Source: Nocardia sp. CY41 (GTDB lineage Bacteria > Actinomycetota > Actinomycetes > Mycobacteriales > Mycobacteriaceae). Taken from it: a stretch of 48,742 bases of DNA. Shown here one piece after another: positions 34,295-43,265 of this stretch (the stretch's first letter is position 1; the number at the start of each line of letters is the position of its first letter). The notes beneath the pieces were generated by a model that worked only from the letters and a program-made list of their open reading frames with translations, was not told where the DNA came from and did not search any database. A program made the translations under genes and the position numbers. Where the stretch lies: the NCBI RefSeq assembly GCF_009829325.1, contig NZ_VUOS01000011.1:1-48742 (forward strand), written 5' to 3'.

Positions 34295-34714
34295 TCATTC
34301 GGCGGCTGTGCGCCGGTTCGCGCGTGTCCCGGTGCGGCGGCGCGGCGGCGCCGGCGCGGAACCGAGCACATAGGACTGCACCAGATGATTCCAGCTGCAC
34401 GTCCGGCATACCTCGACGACATGAACCGAGAATTCTTCCCGCGTCTCGGCGAGTCGCGCAAGCTCCTCGGGTGTGCGAGCCGACCCGGCGACCGGCCCGA
34501 GGCCGTCGCCGAAGACCCAGGATACGAGGGTCAGTTGTTCCTTGCGGCAGATGGGGCAGGTGACTTCGCTACCCCGGCCGTGAAACTTCGCCGCACGCAG
34601 AAGATAAGGATTCGCATCACACACCTCGGCGACATCGACCCGGCCCGCATAGACGTCAGCCAGCAGCGACCGGCGCCGGAGGGCGTAGTCGACAACTTGC
34701 CGCTGAATTCGCAC
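34295..34714 (-). CDS. DUF5318 zinc-ribbon-like protein (Rv0049-like)
   Basis: 139-aa cytoplasmic protein with four cysteines in two pairs (CPICRKEQ and CRTCSWNH) fit for a zinc ribbon, and the conserved opening RIQRQVVDYALRRRSLL. Located just upstream of ponA1, the position of Rv0049, and of similar size. GTG start at 34714. The pairing with ponA1 suggests a shared regulon; function unknown. Confidence 0.85.
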   Translation of the reverse strand: MRIQRQVVDYALRRRSLLADVYAGRVDVAEVCDANPYLLRAAKFHGRGSEVTCPICRKEQLTLVSWVFGDGLGPVAGSARTPEELARLAETREEFSVHVVEVCRTCSWNHLVQSYVLGSAPAPPRRRTGTRANRRTAAE

Positions 34715-34814
34715 GAGAACCAGAGTAGCGGTGTTGGAATCGCCCCGCCCCGGGCTGTGCGGATTGGCCGGTCCCGACCGGCTGCGATCCAGCGCGGCGC
34801 GGCCGCACCCGGGC

Positions 34815-34829
34815 TACCATCCGTCTGTG
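34815..34829 (+). promoter_or_regulatory. Putative leaderless promoter (TACCAT-N6-GTG)
   Basis: TACCAT at 34815-34820 and six bases before the GTG at 34827, the same layout as at 14013. It supports the chosen start of the DUF1707 gene and an mRNA without a 5' leader. Confidence 0.5.
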
Positions 34830-35915
34830 TCCACCGCATCATCCGGGCGCACGCGAGCGCGTGACCTCGACCGCGCCGCCGCGTCCGGCTTGCTGGATGC
34901 CGCCTACGCGGAGGGGCAGCTCGGGGCCGACGAGTACCACGACCGAATCGCGCAGGCCGCGGCGGCGAAAACGCTCGGTGATCTGGCCGCGCTCACCGCC
35001 GATCTGCAAAGCCGGGCCACGGTGCGGGGGTTCACTTCGCAGCGCACGGCGAGCACGCGAAAACGCCTGCGCCGCTCGGCATCCGGAGCCAGTTATCCCG
35101 ATCACACCCGGGCGCGCGATGCCGATCGCACCACTACTCGCGAGCTGCTCGACGCCGCCCGGGTCGACGGCCAGCTGTCCGAAGAGGAGCACGACACCCT
35201 CGCCGAACTCGCCCGGGAGGCGCGCACCCTGGGTGATCTGCGGGATCTGGTCTCGGACTTGCAGCGGCCCGGTGATATCGCCCCGGCGCCGCGGCCGCCG
35301 CGATCACGCCGCGGGTGGTACACAGCTGGGGTGACCGTGGCCGCGGTCCTGGCCGCCTGCGCCGGGTTTCTCGCGGTCACCCGGGAAGCGGAGGAACCGC
35401 ACCCGAAGGCGCAGGCGATGCCCGTGCTGGAGCAAGCGACGGTGCAACCGTTGGTCATCCCTACGCCGAGCCCGCACACCACCGAGGGAATCGCCACGTT
35501 CCTGCGTAATTACCAGCGGAAATTCGGCGACCTCCAGGTCGATGAGCTGTATATGCACGAGGACTTCGCCTCGCTCGTCCGGGCGGTGCCGGGGCAGGCG
35601 AACCGGAAGGTCGCCTACGACTACCGCGGTGGATTCACGCAGTCCCGGCAGATCGAGACGCGCAAGGCCGACACGCCGTCGGTGGATCTCGGCGCGTTGA
35701 TTCCGGAGGCGATCGGCCGGGCGCTCGCCGACGCGGCCACGATCGTCCGGGTGCCGGGCGGCGTCGTGACGCACTTCTCGGTGAGCATGCCCGATACCAG
35801 GACCAACGCCGAACCCCTCGTCACCGTCCACGTGAGCAACTCGGTCAGGGAGAGCGGGTACTTCACGATGACTCCGGCGGGCGAGATTCGCCGTGTCTCG
35901 CCGTTCAAAGGGTAG
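34827..35915 (+). CDS. Membrane protein with two DUF1707 domains
   Basis: 362-aa protein with two DUF1707 repeats: RARDLDRAAASGLLDAAYAEGQL with GADEYHDRIAQA, and RARDADRTTTRELLDAARVDGQL with SEEEHDTLAELA. Then one membrane helix (VTVAAVLAACAGFLAV) and an extracytoplasmic C-terminal domain of about 170 residues without recognised motifs. The GTG at 34827 is chosen for the -10 element just before it; the frame is open upstream. DUF1707 helices often bind partners on the cytoplasmic side. Four bases before a related gene, so the two are likely co-transcribed. Confidence 0.85.
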   Translation: MSTASSGRTRARDLDRAAASGLLDAAYAEGQLGADEYHDRIAQAAAAKTLGDLAALTADLQSRATVRGFTSQRTASTRKRLRRSASGASYPDHTRARDADRTTTRELLDAARVDGQLSEEEHDTLAELAREARTLGDLRDLVSDLQRPGDIAPAPRPPRSRRGWYTAGVTVAAVLAACAGFLAVTREAEEPHPKAQAMPVLEQATVQPLVIPTPSPHTTEGIATFLRNYQRKFGDLQVDELYMHEDFASLVRAVPGQANRKVAYDYRGGFTQSRQIETRKADTPSVDLGALIPEAIGRALADAATIVRVPGGVVTHFSVSMPDTRTNAEPLVTVHVSNSVRESGYFTMTPAGEIRRVSPFKG

Positions 35916-35919
35916 GACG

Positions 35920-36711
35920 ATGGCGACAACCCGATACAGCGGTATCCGCGCCCGCGATACCGACCGCGCCGACGTGTGCGGTCTGCTCGACGCCGCGCTG
36001 GCCGACGGACAGCTGACCGCGAGCGAGCATTCCGCGCGCACCGCCGAAGCGATGCGCGCCAAATCCTTCGGCGAGCTCGACGCATTGATCGATGATCTAC
36101 AGATTCCCGACGACCTCGCGAACGCCCCGGTGGTCCGCGTGGACCGGCGGCGACCGCGGCGCTGGCAGGCGCCCGTCTCGATGATCGCGGCCGCCCTGGT
36201 CGCGGGCGCGATGGTGGGCGGGATCAGCCGTTGCGGCGTCGATCTGCCGGGGTCGTCGGAGAAGGTTCCCGACATGACCACCGGTGCTGGCCTGTCCTAC
36301 TTCCTCGCGGAATATCGGGCCGAATTCGGGGACCTGATCGCCGACGATGTGACCCTGTACCCGAAGTATGCCCTGGTGGACCGGCAGAAGCCCGGCAACG
36401 CGGCCCAGACCGGCGACTACCGCTACGACGGCGATTTCGACACCTCGCGGGCCTCCGAGCGCAAAGCGGGGACGCGCACCTTCGACCTCGCCGCCGTCGA
36501 CGTGCCCGCCATCGCCCGCCTGCTGGCCGGTGCGCCGCAGACGGTGCGGTGCCCGGACGGCGTGATCAGTCACGTCAGCCTGCAGTTCGACTCGCCCGGC
36601 GCGGTCGACCCCGGTCCCGTGGTCGATATCCACGTGGATTGCCGAGGCGGCGCTTCCGGATACGCGAAGGTCACTTTCGCGGGCGAGCCGCTCGCGATCT
36701 TCCCGCGCTGA
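35920..36711 (+). CDS. Membrane protein with one DUF1707 domain
   Basis: 263-aa paralogue of the preceding protein. One DUF1707 unit (RARDTDRADVCGLLDAALADGQL), a membrane helix (VSMIAAALVAGAMVGGIS) and an outside domain beginning at about residue 110 that parallels the neighbour's (SYFLAEYRAEFGDL beside TFLRNYQRKFGDL there). ATG at 35920, 4 bases after the previous stop. Function unknown; the pair may form a complex. Confidence 0.85.
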   Translation: MATTRYSGIRARDTDRADVCGLLDAALADGQLTASEHSARTAEAMRAKSFGELDALIDDLQIPDDLANAPVVRVDRRRPRRWQAPVSMIAAALVAGAMVGGISRCGVDLPGSSEKVPDMTTGAGLSYFLAEYRAEFGDLIADDVTLYPKYALVDRQKPGNAAQTGDYRYDGDFDTSRASERKAGTRTFDLAAVDVPAIARLLAGAPQTVRCPDGVISHVSLQFDSPGAVDPGPVVDIHVDCRGGASGYAKVTFAGEPLAIFPR

Positions 36712-36754
36712 GTCCGCAAGTCGTTCACCGCGGGGAGACGTCTGTGCACAGATG

Positions 36755-36771
36755 TATCGCTCCGATATAGT
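36755..36771 (+). promoter_or_regulatory. Palindrome overlapping a -10-like element upstream of PadR
   Basis: TATCG-CTC-CGATA (36755-36767) overlaps TATAGT (36766-36771), a -10-like element 52 bases before the PadR GTG. This placement fits autorepression. Promoter call is by eye. Confidence 0.45.
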
Positions 36772-36823
36772 GGATAGTCGCATCCATCGGTTAGGTCTGA
36801 ACACAGTCAGGGGGTGAAGCCCG

Positions 36824-37381
36824 GTGCTCGAGCTGGCAATCCTCGGGCTGCTCCTGGAAGCGCCCATGCACGGATACGAGCTGCGCAAGCGGCTGACCGG
36901 CCTGCTCGGGGCGTTTCGTGCCTTCTCCTACGGATCGCTCTACCCGACGCTGCGCCGCATGCAGGCGGACGGGTTGATCGCCGAGGAGATTCCCGCGGGC
37001 GCGACGACACGCCGTGCGCGACGGGTCTACCAACTGACCCCGGCCGGTCGGGAGCGGTTCAGCGAACTGCTCGCCGACACCGGACCGCAGAACTACACCG
37101 ACGACGGCTTCGGCGTACATCTGGCTTTCTTCAGCCGCACTCCCGCGGAAGCGCGGATGCGGATCCTGGAGGGCAGGCGGCGCCAGGTCGAGGAGCGCCG
37201 AGAGGGGCTCCGGGAGGCGATCAAGAAGGCCAGCGGGTCCCTGGATCGCTACACCCGGCAGCTCCATCAACTCGGACTCGAATCAAGCGAGCGCGAAGTG
37301 CGCTGGCTCAACGAGTTGATTGCGGCGGAGCAATCGACGAAGGCGGCACCACAGAAAGAGGGAAATATCGGCCATGAGTGA
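36824..37381 (+). CDS. PadR-family transcriptional regulator (Rv0047c-like)
   Basis: 185-aa PadR regulator. The winged-helix N-terminus has [21 protein letters not shown] and [15 protein letters not shown], then [14 protein letters not shown] in the wing; the C-terminal part is a long dimerisation helix. GTG start at 36824. It ends 8 bases inside ino1, so translation is coupled and both are on one mRNA, the neighbour pair of M. tuberculosis. Possibly senses a small molecule and controls ino1; the operator candidate upstream suggests autoregulation. Confidence 0.92.
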   Translation: MLELAILGLLLEAPMHGYELRKRLTGLLGAFRAFSYGSLYPTLRRMQADGLIAEEIPAGATTRRARRVYQLTPAGRERFSELLADTGPQNYTDDGFGVHLAFFSRTPAEARMRILEGRRRQVEERREGLREAIKKASGSLDRYTRQLHQLGLESSEREVRWLNELIAAEQSTKAAPQKEGNIGHE

Positions 37382-38474
37382 CAACGAGAAGGCTGACAAC
37401 GCCACAGCGGTTCGCGTCGCCATCGTAGGTGTGGGTAACTGCGCCTCTTCGCTGGTCCAGGGCGTGCAGTACTACCGGGACGCGGACGAGTCCTCGACCG
37501 TTCCCGGTCTGATGCACGTGCGGTTCGGGCCCTACCACGTCCGCGACGTCAAGTTCGTCGCCGCGTTCGACGTGGACGCCAAGAAGGTCGGCTTCGACCT
37601 GGCCGAGGCGATCTTCGCCAGCGAGAACAACACGATCAAGATCTCCGACGTGCCGCCCAGCGACGTCGTCGTGCAGCGTGGCCCGACCCTCGACGGCATC
37701 GGCAAGTACTACGCGGAGACCATCGAGCTGTCCGAGGCCGAGCCGGTCGACGTGGTGCAGGTGCTGAAGGACAACAAGGTCGACGTGCTGGTGTCCTACC
37801 TGCCGGTGGGCTCGGAGGAAGCCGACAAGTTCTACGCGCAGTGCGCGATCGACGCGGGTGTCGCGTTCGTCAACGCGCTGCCGGTGTTCATCGCCTCCGA
37901 CCCGGTCTGGGCGGAGAAGTTCACCAAGGCCGGTGTCCCGATCGTCGGTGACGACATCAAGAGCCAGGTCGGCGCGACCATCACCCACCGCGTGATGGCC
38001 AAGCTGTTCGAGGACCGCGGTGTGCAGCTCGATCGCACCATGCAGCTCAACGTCGGCGGCAACATGGACTTCAAGAACATGCTCGAGCGCGAGCGCCTGG
38101 AGTCGAAGAAGATCTCCAAGACCCAGGCCGTCACCAGCAACCTCAAGAAGGAGCTCGGCGCCAACGACGTGCACATCGGCCCGTCCGACCACGTGGGCTG
38201 GCTCGACGACCGCAAGTGGGCCTACGTCCGCTTGGAGGGTCGCGCCTTCGGTGACGTGCCGCTGAACCTGGAGTACAAGCTCGAGGTGTGGGACTCGCCG
38301 AACTCCGCGGGCATCATCATCGACGCGGTGCGCGCGGCGAAGATCGCCAAGGACCGCGGCATCGGCGGACCGGTCATCCCGGCCTCGGCCTACCTGATGA
38401 AGTCCCCGCCGCAGCAGCTCGCCGACGACATCGCGCGTGCCCAGCTGGAAGCCTTCATCATCGGAGCCGAGTGA
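37374..38474 (+). CDS. ino1: Inositol-3-phosphate synthase
   Basis: Converts glucose-6-phosphate to inositol-3-phosphate with NAD, the first step to phosphatidylinositol, mycothiol and PIM/LAM glycolipids. 366 aa, as in M. tuberculosis Ino1. Recognisable features are the NAD-binding [44 protein letters not shown] and the conserved [10 protein letters not shown]. The ATG at 37374 is chosen for the family N-terminus; upstream in-frame Met lies within padR. Terminator follows immediately. Confidence 0.96.
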   Translation: MSDNEKADNATAVRVAIVGVGNCASSLVQGVQYYRDADESSTVPGLMHVRFGPYHVRDVKFVAAFDVDAKKVGFDLAEAIFASENNTIKISDVPPSDVVVQRGPTLDGIGKYYAETIELSEAEPVDVVQVLKDNKVDVLVSYLPVGSEEADKFYAQCAIDAGVAFVNALPVFIASDPVWAEKFTKAGVPIVGDDIKSQVGATITHRVMAKLFEDRGVQLDRTMQLNVGGNMDFKNMLERERLESKKISKTQAVTSNLKKELGANDVHIGPSDHVGWLDDRKWAYVRLEGRAFGDVPLNLEYKLEVWDSPNSAGIIIDAVRAAKIAKDRGIGGPVIPASAYLMKSPPQQLADDIARAQLEAFIIGAE

Positions 38475-38493
38475 TTCGGTGACCCCGACGCAA

Positions 38494-38523
38494 GCCGGCC
38501 GGAGGGTGAAACCTCCGGCCGGC
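38494..38523 (+). terminator. Terminator of the padR-ino1 operon
   Basis: Perfect 12-bp stem (GCCGGCCGGAGG and its complement), loop GTGAAA, 20 bases after the ino1 stop. It also lies just past the 3' end of the convergent GyrI-like gene. Confidence 0.85.
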
Positions 38524-38543
38524 TGCGTTGTACGGCATCCGCG

Positions 38544-38969
38544 CTAATCGAGCGAGACGTAGACCTCCACCGAGGCCGGGCCGGTGTAGCGCTCGACCTC
38601 AGCGGTGTGCGAGCGGGTGATGGTGCCCGCGTTCTCGGCCTTCGCCACCTGGGCCCAGGCGGTGCGCAGCAGGTCGTAGGGCTTGTCGGCGACGACGAAC
38701 TTGGCGTAGCGGCCCTGCGGGATGATGGTGAGCACGTCGCCGGGGTCCAATTCGTCCATCCCGCCGATTTCGTAGCCGAGCACGGCGACGGCGTGATCGT
38801 TCTGGCCGATGTAGGCGGCCACCCGCGGCACGTTCTTCTCCCGCGCCAGGTACCGATCCCACGTGAAGTTCACCAGGTCGAGGTCACGCGCGGTCACCTC
38901 GCGACCGGCCAGCGGCACGGTCAGGCCGGCAACCATGCTCTGCGGCAGAGTGACGATCTCGAAGTCCAC
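38544..38969 (-). CDS. GyrI-like (AraC-type effector-binding) protein
   Basis: 141-aa stand-alone GyrI-like domain (AraC effector-binding superfamily), which binds small hydrophobic molecules or cations. It starts MDFEIVTLPQSMVAGLTV and has VLTIIPQGRYAKFVV and VEVYVSLD at the end. No DNA-binding domain. ATG at 38969, 9 bases after its paralogue, so in one operon. Function unknown: some relatives hydrolyse or sequester cyclopropyl or drug-like ligands. Confidence 0.82.
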   Translation of the reverse strand: MDFEIVTLPQSMVAGLTVPLAGREVTARDLDLVNFTWDRYLAREKNVPRVAAYIGQNDHAVAVLGYEIGGMDELDPGDVLTIIPQGRYAKFVVADKPYDLLRTAWAQVAKAENAGTITRSHTAEVERYTGPASVEVYVSLD

Positions 38970-38978
38970 TGTCTGTTC

Positions 38979-39437
38979 CTACCCGTTGCCCTGATCGTCT
39001 GCCAATGCCACGAAGACTTCCACCGTCCGTGCGTCCGGATAGTGTTCCCAGTCGCCGGTATAGGCCCGCACGAGCCGCCCCGCGGCCTCGGCGTCCCAGA
39101 CCGCTCGCCAGATGCTCACGATGGTGTCGCCGAGGTTGTCCCCGCTGGCGATGAACCGGGCGAAGCGCCCGGCGGGCACCCGGGCGAGCACGTCGCCGGG
39201 CTGCAGGTCGGCCAAGCTGTGGCAGCGGTAGCCGACGATGTGGGTCAGATACGAATTGATCTCCGGCGCGTGGTCGACATATGCCGTGGTCGGCGGCCCC
39301 GGTAGCTTGCGGGCCAGGTTGCGCTTCCACGCCTCTTCTACTTTCGCGCGGCGCGGTCCCTCGACCGCGAGCGCGGGGCTGCGAAGCACTGTTCCCGCCA
39401 CCAGCGTCTCGGGTTGGTCAACGACATTGAAATCCAC
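38979..39437 (-). CDS. GyrI-like (AraC-type effector-binding) protein
   Basis: 152-aa paralogue of the downstream gene: MDFNVVDQPETLVAGTVL at the start (next gene: MDFEIVTLPQSMVAGLTV), VLARVPAGRFARFIA and VEVFVALADD at the end. GTG start at 39437 with AGGGG about 9 bases upstream; an extended reading frame to 39569 has no similarity. The two paralogues probably arose by tandem duplication. The 250-bp stretch upstream, to the second PBP gene, has no gene I can support. Confidence 0.8.
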   Translation of the reverse strand: MDFNVVDQPETLVAGTVLRSPALAVEGPRRAKVEEAWKRNLARKLPGPPTTAYVDHAPEINSYLTHIVGYRCHSLADLQPGDVLARVPAGRFARFIASGDNLGDTIVSIWRAVWDAEAAGRLVRAYTGDWEHYPDARTVEVFVALADDQGNG

Positions 39438-39687
39438 CGGCGTAGCCCCTATGTCTCGTCTGTCCTCAATCGGCGTCGCTCCCGGTGCCCTCCATGGTGC
39501 GCAGGCTACCGCCTCCGGGCCCGTCGCTCGCGCCGCGCTGTCGTCGCTCGAGCGCATATCCTTCCGCATCGTTTCCGCGGTTTCGGCGTCGGCCCGTTCC
39601 GACGCACTCGCTGTTCGCTCTCACTCTGGCAAACGATGCTGCCATGTCATGCGTTCCGCCGGGCGACGGAAGGTCACAGCATCATCG

Positions 39688-41964
39688 CTATCCAGGAACC
39701 GGAATGCTCAGCCCCGGGAAAATCTCCACCTCCCTGGGCGGTTGAGGGCTGGACGGGATGATGACGGCGGGTTCGCGCTGCGGAGACTGCTGCGGTGGAT
39801 TCAGGATGTCGTAGGGCCCGCCCGAGGGCGGCTTGGTCGGACTCGGCCTGCCCGGGGCCTGGGCGCCGGGGAACTGTTCGATCGGGGTGCCGTCCAGCGC
39901 GTCGTCCATGACCTGTTTCCAGATGTCGGCGGGCAGGCCGGAACCGTAGATGTCGGCTCCGCGGGCGGTGCGGATCGCCTGTGACCGCTCGGTGCCGATC
40001 CATACCGCCGTGGACAGCGACGGCGTGAAGCCGATCATCCACGCGTCCTTGTTCAGGTCGCTGGTGCCCAGTTGCGTGGTACCGGTCTTCGCGGCCGAGG
40101 GACGGTTGTTCTTCAGCGCGTGCCCGTTGGAGTATGCCGCGATGGGAAGCATTGCCTCGGCGGTGTTCTCCGCGATCGTCCGGGAGATACGTTGCTCGCC
40201 CCCGGGCGGCTGCTTGCCGATCTTGTCGCCGCCGCGATCCAGCAGCACCCGCCCGTCACCGGTCACCACTCGCTGCACGAAGTAGGGCTGGTGGTAGACG
40301 CCCGACGCGCCGATCGTGGCGTAGGCGGAGGCCATATCGATCGGGCGAACCGAGTACTGCCCCAGCACGATCCCGTTCAGCGGTCGCCCGCCGTCTTCGG
40401 TCAGGGTCTTGCCCGGCACGCCCGGCAGCTCTTCCGGGATGCCCGCCGCGTGCGCCGCCTGCGCGATGGCCTGCGGACCGTCGGACATCGTCATGGTCAA
40501 CCGGTAGAAGCTGGTGTTCAGCGAGCGTTTCAGCGCCTCGGCCATGGTGCACTTGCCGCACGACTCGCCGTCGACATTGGTGATCCGGGTGCCCCGGTCG
40601 GTCACCGGGGAGCTGTCCAGCACGCGGGACAACGGGATGCTCTGCTGCTGCGCGGCGATCGCCGCGAAGACCTTGAACGCCGAACCGGTCTGCAACGGCG
40701 CCTGCGCGAAGTCGAAACCGAGGCCGTCATAGCCGCCGAAGTACGCGCGCACCGCTCCGGAACGCGGATCGATCGACACCACCGCGGCGCGCAATTCGGG
40801 TGGCTGCGCACCGAGCCGATCGCGCACCGCGTCCAGGACCGCCTGTTGTGCCCGGGTATCGATGGTGGTGGTGATCTGCAACGCGCCCTTGTTCAAGTCG
40901 CGTTCGCTGATGCCGGAGTCGCGCAACTCGCGCACCACCTGGTTGCGGATCAGGCCCTCCGGACCGCGGGCCACGTCCTCGTCCGGAATACGGGTCAGCG
41001 GAATGATCGGGGGAAAGGTGGCGGCGTCGCGGTCGCCCGGCGCCAGCACGCCCATCTCGACCATTCCGTCGAGCACGTAGCGCCAACGCGCCTTCAGATC
41101 CGCGAGGTGGGTTTCCGGGTCCAGGATCGAAGGCGTCCGGATCAGCGCCGCGAGCACCGCGCCCTCCGCGAGGGTCAGCTGGTTCACCTGCTTGTCGAAG
41201 TAGACCTTGGCCGCCGCGGCGATGCCGTAGGAGCCGCGGCCGTAGTAGATGGTGTTCAGGTACGCGGCGAGGATGTCGTCCTTGCTCCACTGTCGGGCCA
41301 TCTTCGCCGCGATGATCAGCTCGCGCATCTTGCGGGTGACCGTGCGTTCGGAGCCGAGAAACGCGTTCTTGACGTATTGCTGGGTGATCGTGGAGCCGCC
41401 GCCGGCATTGTCCTTCCCGAGCAGATTGTCCCGCACGGCGCGCAGGAAGCCGGACGTCGAATAGCCGGGGTTGCTGTAGAAGTTGCGGTCCTCCGCCGAC
41501 AGCACCGCGTCGCGCACCGGCCGTGGCACGTCGGACAACGGAACCGGCGTCCGATTGCCATCCGGCGGAACGATTTTCGCGAGTACCGTGCTGCCGTCGG
41601 CCGCGAGGATCGTGGCGATCTGATTCGTCTGCACCGCATTCGGATCCGGTATCTCCGCGCTCCAGTACGCCAGGACCGACAGCAGCGCGGGCACCACGCC
41701 GAAAAGGATGAACAAGGCGAGCAGCAGGCGGCGAAAGCGTTCGGCTCTGCTCCGTGGCGGCCGGTTCGGCTCGGTCACCGAGGGTGCGGTGGGCGGCCGC
41801 GATTTCCGGCGGGCCGCCGCGCGTTCGCGCCGGTTGCGCGTGTTCGGTCGCGCCGCGCCCGGCCGCTCCGTCCAGCCCGCGATCGAGGCATACGGCGCGG
41901 TCTTGGGTCCCCCCTTGGCGCCGCGTCTACGTTCTCGCGGTCTGCGGAACGAGCTCACGATCAT
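39688..41964 (-). CDS. Second class A penicillin-binding protein
   Basis: 758-aa bifunctional PBP related to the ponA1-like gene 5.5 kb away. The Arg-rich N-terminus is short (about 75 residues), followed by a membrane helix (LLLALFILFGVVPALLSVLAY). The GT51 domain has Glu158 (SAEDRNFYS) and GGGSTITQQYVKN; the transpeptidase domain has SxxK (Ser428, Lys431), SLN (481-483) and KTG (626-628). It ends exactly with VEIFPGLSIPVPG, matching VEILPGITIPVPG near the C-terminus of the other. Both domains look catalytically intact. Start ATG at 41964; not part of an operon. Confidence 0.92.
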   Translation of the reverse strand: MIVSSFRRPRERRRGAKGGPKTAPYASIAGWTERPGAARPNTRNRRERAAARRKSRPPTAPSVTEPNRPPRSRAERFRRLLLALFILFGVVPALLSVLAYWSAEIPDPNAVQTNQIATILAADGSTVLAKIVPPDGNRTPVPLSDVPRPVRDAVLSAEDRNFYSNPGYSTSGFLRAVRDNLLGKDNAGGGSTITQQYVKNAFLGSERTVTRKMRELIIAAKMARQWSKDDILAAYLNTIYYGRGSYGIAAAAKVYFDKQVNQLTLAEGAVLAALIRTPSILDPETHLADLKARWRYVLDGMVEMGVLAPGDRDAATFPPIIPLTRIPDEDVARGPEGLIRNQVVRELRDSGISERDLNKGALQITTTIDTRAQQAVLDAVRDRLGAQPPELRAAVVSIDPRSGAVRAYFGGYDGLGFDFAQAPLQTGSAFKVFAAIAAQQQSIPLSRVLDSSPVTDRGTRITNVDGESCGKCTMAEALKRSLNTSFYRLTMTMSDGPQAIAQAAHAAGIPEELPGVPGKTLTEDGGRPLNGIVLGQYSVRPIDMASAYATIGASGVYHQPYFVQRVVTGDGRVLLDRGGDKIGKQPPGGEQRISRTIAENTAEAMLPIAAYSNGHALKNNRPSAAKTGTTQLGTSDLNKDAWMIGFTPSLSTAVWIGTERSQAIRTARGADIYGSGLPADIWKQVMDDALDGTPIEQFPGAQAPGRPSPTKPPSGGPYDILNPPQQSPQREPAVIIPSSPQPPREVEIFPGLSIPVPG

Positions 41965-42371
41965 CTCCTCCCGGAGCGTCGGACGAACTCACCTGCACGA
42001 ACGAACGGAAAAGAGCGTCGAACGCAGAGTTTACCCCGCTCGTTCCCTACCGGCTTTCCACTTTCCGGACGATCGACACGCCCGTACTCGACCGCGTTCC
42101 CCGTTGGGCGAGTTCGACAAGGCCGTTCCCACGAGGTAGTTCCCGAAGGGCGTGACGCCACCGCGGCCCTTCAGCCGGTGGTTCGCACTGACGCAACCAG
42201 ATAGCCGCAACTACTGGTTTCGAGCGAAGCGAGACCGAGCATGTGCCGTTCGCGGCCCGGCTCGTGTTCGAGCGGCCGCCGCGTAGGCGACGAAGGAGCA
42301 AGCGGCGGTCGCTCGAACACGAGCCATCAAGGGGCCGAGAACACGCAGCGCCGCAGGCGCTGCCAGAAGAC
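41965..42371. other. Intergenic region without a supported gene
   Basis: About 400 bp between the PBP start and the permease stop. The frames that are open here show low third-position GC (about 65% for the longest), so I call no gene. It carries the inverted repeat described separately and a second small hairpin (CAGCGCC...GGCGCTG) just past the permease stop. No sugC-like ATPase gene is present. Confidence 0.7.
42259..42325. repeat. 22-bp inverted repeat with 23-bp loop
   Basis: Arms 42259-42280 and 42304-42325 match at 21 of 22 positions. The core of the right arm reads GCTCGAACACGAGCC. A nearby GAGCGAAGCGAGA-type sequence lies upstream. It is too long and far from the sugB stop for a plain terminator; a REP- or MITE-like element is possible. 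Confidence 0.75.
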
Positions 42372-43265
42372 TCAGCTCTTGACACCGCCCGCGGTGAGAC
42401 CGGAGATGATGCGGCGCTGGAAGAGCAGAACCATGATGACCAGCGGGATGGTGACGATCGTGCCCGCCGCCATGATCGCGGCGTACGGCTGCACCAGCGG
42501 GTTGTTGCCGGAGAAGCGGGCGATCGCGACGGTGACCGGCTCGGTCTTGTCGCTGGAAAGCAAACGGGCGAGCAGGTATTCGTTGACCGCGGCGATGAAC
42601 GCCAGGATCGCGGTGGTGAACACGGCGGGAGCGGCCAATGGCAGCATCACCAGGCGGAATGCCTGCAGTTTTGTGGCGCCGTCGATCCGCGCGGCTTCTT
42701 CGAGTTCCCAGGGCAGCTCGGTGAAGAAGGACGCGAGGATGTAGACCGTCATCGGCAGCACGAAGGAGATGTTCGGGATGATCATCGCCTGGTACCGGCC
42801 GATCCAGCCGAGGTTGGTGAAGAGTTGGAACAGCGGCGTCACCAGGACGACGACCGGGAACATCGAGGCGCTGAGGATCAGGCCGGACACCACGTACTTG
42901 CCGCGGAAGGTGAGCCGGGCCAGCGCGTACGCGGCCATCACGCCGATCGCCAGCGCGATCACCGTCGTGATGGAGCCGATGACGATGCTGTTGACCAGCG
43001 CCTTGCCGAAGTCGTTGCCGCGGCTGGTGTCGAACGCGTTGCGGAAGTTCTCCAGCGTGACGTGCGTCGGCCACGGGGTGTTGTCGAAGGTGTAGTCGGG
43101 GTCGCGGAACGCGGTGACCGCCATCCAGTAGAACGGCGCGAGACCCCAGACCAGCACGATCAGCGCGCCCAGATAGACCCGCACGGAGCCGAGGCGCTTG
43201 GTCCACGGGACCGGCTGAGCGGCGGACTCGTCGGTCACCGGCTTCTGCACCGTCTGCACGGACAT
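42372..43265 (-). CDS. Carbohydrate ABC transporter permease (SugB-like)
   Basis: Inner-membrane permease (297 aa, six helices expected) of the CUT1 sugar importer family. The EAA loop EEAARIDGATKLQAFRLVMLPLAAP, which docks the ATPase, is intact. The start ATG overlaps the stop of the partner permease by one base (TGATG). Resembles SugB of the mycobacterial trehalose importer, but a generic sugar permease cannot be excluded. Confidence 0.88.
   Translation of the reverse strand: MSVQTVQKPVTDESAAQPVPWTKRLGSVRVYLGALIVLVWGLAPFYWMAVTAFRDPDYTFDNTPWPTHVTLENFRNAFDTSRGNDFGKALVNSIVIGSITTVIALAIGVMAAYALARLTFRGKYVVSGLILSASMFPVVVLVTPLFQLFTNLGWIGRYQAMIIPNISFVLPMTVYILASFFTELPWELEEAARIDGATKLQAFRLVMLPLAAPAVFTTAILAFIAAVNEYLLARLLSSDKTEPVTVAIARFSGNNPLVQPYAAIMAAGTIVTIPLVIMVLLFQRRIISGLTAGGVKS

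Noticed and set aside
42047..42385. 112-codon ORF on the minus strand downstream of the permease gene
   Set aside because: Third-position GC is about 65%, well below the window's genes, and the frame overlaps the inverted repeat.
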